Positions 50,382 to 56,304 of a stretch of DNA of 56,304 nt are shown here, piece after piece. The position numbers and the translations under genes were made by a program. Every line of letters starts with the position of its first letter. Positions within the stretch are counted from its first letter, which is position 1. The notes under the pieces are model-generated. The model made no database searches. It was not told the DNA's origin and saw only the letters and a list, made by a program, of their open reading frames with translations. The stretch comes from Dendronalium phyllosphericum CENA369 (GTDB lineage: Bacteria; Cyanobacteriota; Cyanobacteriia; Cyanobacteriales; Nostocaceae), in assembly GCF_016056275.1 (NCBI RefSeq), contig NZ_JAECZA010000017.1:1-56304 (forward strand), written 5' to 3'.

Positions 50382-51691
50382 CATCTTTCTAATTTATCTA
50401 CTTCTTTGGGAACGCTACTAGTTAACACTTCATGTCCATTAGATGTAACTAAGACATCATCTTCAATACGAATCCCAATACCAACCCAGCGCGGATCGGT
50501 TTCTGGCTGGTCTTCTGCCAGTTTCGTATCTGGGACAATATAAAGTCCTGGTTCCACTGTGAGAATTTGACCGGGTTGTAAAATCTGCGGTTTATCCTCA
50601 CCATGTTGGTAAACACCTACATCATGAACATCCAAGCCTAACCAATGACTGGTGCGGTGCATGTAATATGGTTTGTATTTTTCTTCTTCAATTAACTTAT
50701 CAATTTCACCTTTGAGGATGCCAAGTTCAACTAAGCCTTCGGTGAGGACGCGGACTGCGGTATCATGAACTGATTTGAAGGTATTGCCTGGTTTTACTTG
50801 AGCGATCGCTTGTTTTTGCGCTGATAAAACAATCTCGTACAATATCTTTTGTTCGGGTGTAAACTTACCGCCTACCGGAAATGTTCGGGTAATATCGGAG
50901 TTGTAATAACCATAAGCACAACCAGCATCAATTAACAGCAACTCCCCATCCTGCATCTGCCGCACATTCTCTATATAGTGAAGTACGCAGGCATTGACAC
51001 CGGAAGCCACAATTGAAGGATAAGCTGGCCCCATTCCACCCCGTAGGCGAAAGATGTGTTCTATCTCCGCTTGGATTTCATATTCATAACGTCCGGGTTT
51101 AGTAAATTCTATAGCGTGGTTGTGTGCTTCAGTGGCGATCGCCGCAGCTTGACGCATCAACTCTAACTCAGCTTCACTTTTGATTAGTCTCATGCTACCG
51201 AGAATTGGCCCGGTATCTTCAATGGCAATTGGCCCTGTGCCGCGTTTGGGATAAGTTCTTAATAAACTTTGGTAATGCCCTAAAATTTGGTCGTTAAAAT
51301 TGCGATCGCGTCCTAAGTGATAGTAAATGCGATCGGCTTTTTCTAAATATTGCGGCAACTTTTCATCCAGTTCGCCAATGGTGTAAGCTTCATCTGCACC
51401 ATAAATTTCTTTGGCTACATCTACGCCACAGCGATAACCAGTCCAAACTTCCTTTTCTCGATCTTTCGGTTGGACAAACAGCACAAACTGATGTTCTGCA
51501 TGATGTGGCACTAACACCGCCACTGCTTCCGATTCATTAAAGCCAGTCAGATAGAAAAAATCACTGTCTTGGCGATAAGCGTATTCGACATCGTTGTGCA
51601 TCACTGCCATTGGCGCACTGCGAAAAATTGCTGTGCCATTACCAATTTTTGCCATTAACTGCTGGCGACGCTGCCGATATTCTGCTTGCAT
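50381..51691 (-). CDS. pepP: Xaa-Pro aminopeptidase (aminopeptidase P)
   Basis: The 436-aa enzyme has the aminopeptidase P N-terminal domain (MQAEYRQRRQQLMAKIGNGT, YRQDSDFFYLTGFNESEAVA) and the pita-bread catalytic domain. The five metal ligands are visible: Asp in LLIDAGCAYGYYNSDITRTF (two Asp), His in HRTSHWLGLDVHDVGVYQ, Glu in ILTVEPGLYIVPD and Glu in GIRIEDDVLVT. It removes the N-terminal residue when proline is second, as E. coli PepP (441 aa) does. The start is the ATG at 51691; a TTG at 51709 would add six residues. Confidence 0.93.
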   Translation of the reverse strand: MQAEYRQRRQQLMAKIGNGTAIFRSAPMAVMHNDVEYAYRQDSDFFYLTGFNESEAVAVLVPHHAEHQFVLFVQPKDREKEVWTGYRCGVDVAKEIYGADEAYTIGELDEKLPQYLEKADRIYYHLGRDRNFNDQILGHYQSLLRTYPKRGTGPIAIEDTGPILGSMRLIKSEAELELMRQAAAIATEAHNHAIEFTKPGRYEYEIQAEIEHIFRLRGGMGPAYPSIVASGVNACVLHYIENVRQMQDGELLLIDAGCAYGYYNSDITRTFPVGGKFTPEQKILYEIVLSAQKQAIAQVKPGNTFKSVHDTAVRVLTEGLVELGILKGEIDKLIEEEKYKPYYMHRTSHWLGLDVHDVGVYQHGEDKPQILQPGQILTVEPGLYIVPDTKLAEDQPETDPRWVGIGIRIEDDVLVTSNGHEVLTSSVPKEVDKLER

Positions 51692-52246
51692 ATCTACTTT
51701 ATATCTCAAATTATGGTGATATCTTAACCTTTGGTAACTACAGATTGTATATATTACACCTATTATAGGTAGTTACTTTTTAAATTTATTTTAGACAATC
51801 TGCTTTCATTTTACTAGTGGTTGTTGCTTGCTATAGTCATAGTTTTATTCTATGTAGTGCAAATATTATACTAGTTTATTTCTAGATTAGATTATTAGGA
51901 ATTTGGAACATAACACTTATAGCTGGGGACTGGGGACTGGTGACTGGGTGAAAAGTCTTTTTGTGTCTAGGTTTAATCGTCTGTTGATGTCCTAACACTA
52001 CTGGCGACGGCTATAATTCGTAATTAATAATTCCTACAGAATTTTTCAGGTAAATAAAGTATGCGAGTAGGGGCGAACAGCCGTCCGCCCTTACAATTAT
52101 CTGCACCTCAACCAAGATTTTTAACAAGTCTTGAAACCCTTATGGGACTAGAGGCGTTTTTAATTCACATTAGGTGTTAATTACGAAACTCTTTGCTACC
52201 CTTTGACAGCGCTGAGGTCAAACGCCGAACGATTAAGCCCCAGATT
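51692..52246. other. Intergenic region with dispersed repeat
   Basis: 555 bp with the second copy of the 102-bp repeat at 51918-52019. The rest is AT-rich. No gene seen. Confidence 0.6.
51918..52019. mobile_element. 102-bp dispersed repeat, copy 2
   Basis: This is the reverse-complement twin of the copy at 39463-39564, with three differences seen by eye over 102 bp. It starts TATAGCTGGGGACTGGGGAC and ends GCGACGGCTATAATTC. It lies between the aminopeptidase gene and the TMEM175 gene. Confidence 0.8.
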
Positions 52247-52822
52247 TCACTGAGTCAGAGTTTTTTCAATGCGGCGATCGGGGATGAGCCAGACGATCGC
52301 AATTAAAACATATAACGCACAAGCAAACCACGAGTTGACAAATGCAAGTGGAATTGCGATCGCATACAACACTACTGATACTTTTCCTTTGAAGTCTTTA
52401 CCAAGTGCGATCGCTATAGCAGAATCTTTCCCGTGGTGAGAAATCAGAGTACGGGTCAGGATAAAGTAAGCAAACGCAGCGAATAACAATACCGTACCAT
52501 AAAGTGCAACTGGCAAGGCAGCAAAGTGGTTCTCGCCCATCCAGCCTGTAACAAATGGGATTAGCGACAACCAAAATAGCAGATGCATATTAGCCCAAAG
52601 AATGCGACCATTAACGTGGCGGACTGCCTGTAGCAAATGATGGTGATTATTCCAGTAAAGACCGATAAAAGTAAAACTCAACACATAGCTAAAAAATACT
52701 GAAATCAAAGGGCGCAGGGCAGCCCAATTAGCTCCATGTGGCACTTTGAGTTCAAGCACCATGATGGTAATAATTATGGCCAGCACCCCATCACTGAATG
52801 CTTCTAACCTCCCTTTCACCAT
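52247..52822 (-). CDS. TMEM175-family potassium channel-like protein
   Basis: The 191-aa membrane protein starts with MVKGRLEAFSDGVLAIIITI, the RxxxFSDGVxAI signature of the DUF1211/TMEM175 family. About six hydrophobic segments are visible (for example LISVFFSYVLSFTFIGLYW, LHLLFWLSLIPFVTGWMG, SVVLYAIAIPLAFVNSWFAC). Bacterial members are K+-conducting tetramers. A good Shine-Dalgarno (AAGGAG, reverse complement of CTCCTT near 52835) supports the start at 52822. Upstream is the VanY-type gene on the same strand, 155 bp away. Confidence 0.88.
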   Translation of the reverse strand: MVKGRLEAFSDGVLAIIITIMVLELKVPHGANWAALRPLISVFFSYVLSFTFIGLYWNNHHHLLQAVRHVNGRILWANMHLLFWLSLIPFVTGWMGENHFAALPVALYGTVLLFAAFAYFILTRTLISHHGKDSAIAIALGKDFKGKVSVVLYAIAIPLAFVNSWFACALYVLIAIVWLIPDRRIEKTLTQ

Positions 52823-52977
52823 CGATGACGCACTCCTTTTTCGCTGACTTGAGAGTAAATTATGTAACTAATGGTTATTAAGAATTTTACGATGGGAGCG
52901 ATCGCTTGGTGAAATTGGTGATGAGATGAAATTTAGTTATTAAATACGGATTGTAAATATTCTTAGCTATGCCTCGA

Positions 52978-53799
52978 TTAGGGTGTCGGGATAGGCTTTA
53001 AATTTCTAGCTTTATAAAACATTTCTAGGCTATCGCGATCGCCTACATAACGCCAGTGCCAAGGCTCATAACTGACACCTTGAACGTTATTTTTCGGAAA
53101 TGACATTTCAAATCCAAAACGGGCTGCATTTGCTTGTAGCCACTTATAAGCTTTGGTATTGTCAAAGTTGGCTTGAAGATTAGTTGCTGGTACTGACCCA
53201 TCCCCAACATCCATAGCGTAACCTGTGTGATGTTCGCTATGACCGGGAGGAGCGCTGAGAGCGGCTCTTTGCGCTGGAGTTTGATTGCGTTGAGCGCCAA
53301 CACTAAAAAACAGCTGTTCTTGCTCTTTCACCGAGCGAAAGCCAGAAATTGGGGCTAAAATCACACCTGCACTCCGCGCTGCTTGGGCCATTTCCCGAAA
53401 CTTAGCCGCAGCAGATTTTCGCATTCTAATTCGCCCATCGGCGCTAATTGGCACTAATTCTGATTGAGGTGCTTCTGGATACGCCAAATGCCCTAATACA
53501 GTATCGCTTTTACTACCTTGAGTATTGCTAGAATTATTGTCTTTGGTTATAGGTGCAGGAGCAGAATTATTTGCTGAAAACTGGGTATTGGTAGTTTTTT
53601 CTGGTGCAGTGACGAAAAACAAAAAGCCACTAATTATAGCTAGTAGAACAAAGCCTGCTGCTCCTCCCAATAGCAAAATTGGAAGTTGTAAGCGGATCTT
53701 GGGTGCTACATCAGGAGTATCGCGTACAGCCACTGGAATATCGTCACCAGGTTCGCCCGATAAATTTTGTGGTTGTCCAGAAAAGCTAGCTCTATTCAA
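52978..53799 (-). CDS. Membrane-anchored VanY-type D-Ala-D-Ala carboxypeptidase
   Basis: The 273-aa protein has an N-terminal membrane span (about 35-58: IRLQLPILLLGGAAGFVLLA) and a Ser/Asn/Thr linker, then an M15B peptidase domain (about 120-273). The zinc ligands are visible: His and Asp in SEHHTGYAMDVGDG and His in YEPWHWRYVGDR. It probably trims peptidoglycan side chains in the periplasm. The TTG start at 53799 has GGAG seven bases upstream, so it is well supported. It is divergent from the AEC transporter gene (101 bp). Confidence 0.88.
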   Translation of the reverse strand: MNRASFSGQPQNLSGEPGDDIPVAVRDTPDVAPKIRLQLPILLLGGAAGFVLLAIISGFLFFVTAPEKTTNTQFSANNSAPAPITKDNNSSNTQGSKSDTVLGHLAYPEAPQSELVPISADGRIRMRKSAAAKFREMAQAARSAGVILAPISGFRSVKEQEQLFFSVGAQRNQTPAQRAALSAPPGHSEHHTGYAMDVGDGSVPATNLQANFDNTKAYKWLQANAARFGFEMSFPKNNVQGVSYEPWHWRYVGDRDSLEMFYKARNLKPIPTP

Positions 53800-53900
53800 A
53801 GGTCAACTCCTGATTTTGTTCAACATTAATTAGAGATTGTAAACTTGAGAAAAACTAACATGTTGGGTAACATTCTACATCTGTATTTTTAGGCGCAATC

Positions 53901-54818
53901 TTGACAAATCTCTTAGAACTATACGTCAAGCTGGTGGGATTAGTCTTATTAGGATTTCTTTTGGGACGTAAATTACCTACCACTGTTCCCACCCGTTTAG
54001 CTCAGTGGCTTTTCTCTGTGGGAGTACCTATAAGTATAGTAGCTTTTTTACGAGAAGCTGATTTATCGGGGCAGATTTGGATTGCACCTGCGATCGCTTA
54101 CTTAGCTATTTTCTTAGGAGCATTTTTAGCTTGGCTAGGAATCAAAGGGCAAGCTTATTTCACCAACACCATTCCTCAAGACTCAACCCAAGGTAGTTTA
54201 ATTTTGGCGGCTATGGTGGGTAACACGGGTTATCTGGGCTTTCCCATCATCCTAGCAATGGTAGGAAAAGAATACTTTGCCTGGGCTTTATTCTACGATT
54301 TACTCGGTTCGCTATTCGGATCTTATGGATTGGGTGTAGTGCTGGCATCTCATTTTGGTGGTGGTGTCAGGAATTATTGGCAAATTACTAAGGCAATCAT
54401 TATTAATCCTGCCTTGTGGAGTTTTGGTTTGGGCTTGCTACTGCGACAGGCAAACATCCCAAATATAGTGGAATTTTGTCTAGAGAAATTTGCTTGGTGT
54501 GTCGTTGCTTTATCTTTGGTGTTAATTGGTATGCGACTCTCGCGGCTCAATTCTTGGTACAAGCTACCTCAAGCGGCAATGAGTTTAGCAATTAAAATGC
54601 TGGTAGTTCCCTTAGTTATCGGCATTACCTTACCACTTTTTGGTGTAATTGGCGTTCCCGCACAAGTGATTGTATTACAAATGGCAATGCCGCCAGCATT
54701 TGCCACACTGGTAATTGCCGAAACTTTTAATTTAGATCGCGACCTGACAGTTACAGCCTTGGCATTAGGGGCTATGGTGTTGTTGCTAACTCTGCCAGTC
54801 TGGCTGTGGCTGTTTTGA
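53901..54818 (+). CDS. AEC-family transporter
   Basis: The 305-aa protein has about ten hydrophobic segments (LYVKLVGLVLLGFLLGRKLP, AIAYLAIFLGAFLAWLGIK, LVVPLVIGITLPLFGVIGVP, VTALALGAMVLLLTLPVWLW). The N-terminal text (GFLLGRKLPTTVPTRLAQWL) and C-terminal text (PPAFATLVIAETFNLDRDLT) are typical of the auxin efflux carrier (AEC) family, which exports organic anions in bacteria. The substrate is unknown. The start is a TTG at 53901 with AGG upstream. Confidence 0.85.
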   Translation: MTNLLELYVKLVGLVLLGFLLGRKLPTTVPTRLAQWLFSVGVPISIVAFLREADLSGQIWIAPAIAYLAIFLGAFLAWLGIKGQAYFTNTIPQDSTQGSLILAAMVGNTGYLGFPIILAMVGKEYFAWALFYDLLGSLFGSYGLGVVLASHFGGGVRNYWQITKAIIINPALWSFGLGLLLRQANIPNIVEFCLEKFAWCVVALSLVLIGMRLSRLNSWYKLPQAAMSLAIKMLVVPLVIGITLPLFGVIGVPAQVIVLQMAMPPAFATLVIAETFNLDRDLTVTALALGAMVLLLTLPVWLWLF

Positions 54819-54892
54819 CTTTGGATTTAAGTATTGTGATGCGATCGCTTAAAACCTCTTTAAGCTCAATTTCTGGCAACAGCAGATTACCT

Positions 54893-56209
54893 TCATATCG
54901 TTACTCTTTTAGAGACTCTTTGAGGCGAAAAATTATTGTCGAGCGGCGGTAATTTTATCTGGAACGTCGAGCCTTTACCCTCATTGCTCGTTACTTGAAT
55001 TTGACCGCCGTGAGCCTGGACAATTTGTTGAACGATCGCCAATCCCAATCCAAATCCACCGCTTTCTCTAGCTCGTTCTGTGTCAACTCGGTAAAAGCGA
55101 TCGAAAATGTAAGGTAAATCTGCTTCTGGAATTCCAATTCCTGTATCGATGACCTGAATTACTGCCCGATCTGGGTGAGACTCTAAGCGTAACCAGACAG
55201 TTCCACCAGATGGAGTATATTTGCAAGCGTTATCCAGCAAGTTTTCCACAGCTTGCCGCAGTAAATCGGGGTCAGCCCATAAATTAAAGGGTTCTTTTGG
55301 GAAATGGCCGATCAACTCAATCGATGCTTTTGCAGCAACAGTAGTATAGTGAAGGGCTAAATCCTCCAGCAAATTATTAAGATTTACTTTTTTGAGAGAT
55401 TCTGAAGTTAATTTTCCCTGATGGCGAGCCAATAGCAGTAGGTTATTCACCAAAGTACTCATCGACTTGGTGCTATCAATAATGTTTTCTAATGTGGGAT
55501 GAAGTTGAGGACGGTCTGTTGCCATCAGTAGCCCGACTTGGGCATTGGTTAAAATCGCAGAAAGAGGCGATCGCAATTCATGAGAAGCATCTGAAGTAAA
55601 GCGTTGCAGCTGGTTATAGGCTTCCTTAACGGGCTGCATAGCTATACCACCGAGTACCCAACCTGTAAGTCCAATTAATCCTAGCGCTACAGGCACAGCT
55701 AGGGTCAACATTAACTGAAATTCTCTGAGTTCGTTTTGAGTCTCCGCCAGCGGGATAGCAACTTGAAGGTAGCCAATGACCGAATTTCCACCTTCAACAG
55801 GTAGCGTGACTTGACGAAGCCAAAACGCTTTATTTGTTAATTCGTCAACAGATTTAATAGTGGAAAACCCAGGTGTCGTTTTTAACCGCTCTGGAGGTGG
55901 AGTACCAAAAAAACGTTTAAGTTTGCCATTCGGGTCATACCAGCGAACATAAACTAGTTCAATATCAGCGGGGTGAGAACCACTACCCAATAGCGGTATA
56001 TTGCTGAGATCGACTTGTTTTTGTCCTTGATAAAGTCGGTACTGCAAACTAGCTGCCATTAGCTCTGCTCTTTTATAAAGTAGTCGATCTAATGCTTGAA
56101 GTTTGTCTTTTACCTCAAGATGATAAATGACTCCAGCAAACAGAACGAGAATGCCCCCCATCGAAAGGGTAAACCAAAGAGCTAAGTTACGACGACTGCG
56201 GTTAAACAC
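54893..56209 (-). CDS. Two-component sensor histidine kinase (RppB/NrsS-like)
   Basis: The 438-aa protein has two membrane spans (about 10-30, [19 protein letters not shown], and 168-190, [20 protein letters not shown]), enclosing a periplasmic sensor of about 135 aa. The phosphorylated His is His210 in [16 protein letters not shown]. The HATPase follows ([57 protein letters not shown]). The layout without an obvious HAMP, and the sequence style, recall cyanobacterial RppB/NrsS metal or redox sensors; the ligand is unknown. The start is a GTG at 56209. A partner response regulator would be expected past the window edge at 56304. Confidence 0.9.
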   Translation of the reverse strand: MFNRSRRNLALWFTLSMGGILVLFAGVIYHLEVKDKLQALDRLLYKRAELMAASLQYRLYQGQKQVDLSNIPLLGSGSHPADIELVYVRWYDPNGKLKRFFGTPPPERLKTTPGFSTIKSVDELTNKAFWLRQVTLPVEGGNSVIGYLQVAIPLAETQNELREFQLMLTLAVPVALGLIGLTGWVLGGIAMQPVKEAYNQLQRFTSDASHELRSPLSAILTNAQVGLLMATDRPQLHPTLENIIDSTKSMSTLVNNLLLLARHQGKLTSESLKKVNLNNLLEDLALHYTTVAAKASIELIGHFPKEPFNLWADPDLLRQAVENLLDNACKYTPSGGTVWLRLESHPDRAVIQVIDTGIGIPEADLPYIFDRFYRVDTERARESGGFGLGLAIVQQIVQAHGGQIQVTSNEGKGSTFQIKLPPLDNNFSPQRVSKRVTI

Positions 56210-56219
56210 AACTCATGCT

Positions 56220-56304
56220 AATTCGTAATTCGTAATTTGCAGTTACAACACTTTTCAAGTAATTGAACTACACTACTCCCTCATCCCCCTCATCCCCCTC
56301 ATCT
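56220..56304. repeat. Two tandem arrays at the right edge
   Basis: AATTCGT/AATTTGC heptamers at 56220-56240, and TCATCCCCC nonamers (two full copies plus a partial) at 56281-56304. The first unit recurs at the end of the GMC gene near 17085-17099. Confidence 0.7.

Overview
The window looks like chromosomal DNA of a filamentous, probably heterocyst-forming cyanobacterium (Nostocales; Nostoc, Calothrix or Tolypothrix type). The evidence is the many HIP1-type GCGATCGC octamers, a moderately AT-rich composition, families close to restricted to cyanobacteria (Tab2/Atab2-like protein, CAAD-domain protein, PATAN/PatA-type response regulator, cyanobacteriochrome GAF domains, a Ser/Thr kinase-ATPase-histidine kinase fusion) and heptameric short tandem repeats. 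No rRNA, tRNA, CRISPR array, phage module or intact transposase gene was seen.

Layout. 1-4 kb: two small unassigned proteins, a peroxiredoxin-like protein and a divergent protein kinase fold. 4-6 kb: a gap with a 48-bp tandem repeat, then a Tat-exported Gfo/Idh/MocA oxidoreductase. 6.2-12.5 kb (minus strand): a ClC-CBS-UspA-UspA fusion whose gating Glu is Gln, a PmbA/TldE-like protein, a Tab2-like protein and a phosphoribosyltransferase. 13-19 kb: a UspA protein, an exostosin-like glycosyltransferase, a GMC flavoenzyme and a class B radical SAM enzyme. 19-26.5 kb: a 1214-residue HTH/NB-ARC/14xWD40 STAND protein, three small unassigned genes read divergently from it, and a peptidoglycan-binding/YVTN-propeller protein.

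27.3-37.2 kb is the most coherent system: a pix/ptx/hmp-type chemotaxis-like operon with PATAN-REC, REC, CheW, a soluble MCP with four GAF domains and a CheA-REC hybrid. GAF2, GAF3 and GAF4 of the MCP each carry the Cys-His chromophore-attachment motif. GAF2 and GAF4 also have the WEDTHLQ motif of red/green cyanobacteriochromes, while GAF3 has lost its Trp. The likely job is directional light sensing that controls type IV pilus motility. 37.4-45 kb: a pentapeptide-repeat protein, aroB and an 1800-residue kinase/ATPase/histidine kinase. 45-56 kb: a methyltransferase, a CAAD protein, a broken alpha/beta-hydrolase, an EgtC-like amidotransferase, a DUF3891 protein, a Uma2 protein, an Xaa-Pro aminopeptidase, a TMEM175-type channel, a VanY-type peptidase, an AEC transporter and a sensor kinase.

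The second theme is small non-coding repeats. At least seven MITE-like or palindromic elements are visible. One family has two 102-bp copies about 12 kb apart in opposite orientation. Several elements touch genes: one lies in frame inside the ClC fusion, and others provide the C-terminus or stop codon of the CAAD, pentapeptide and GMC genes. Another sits beside the truncated hydrolase. All functions are inferred from motif reading; no database search was possible.
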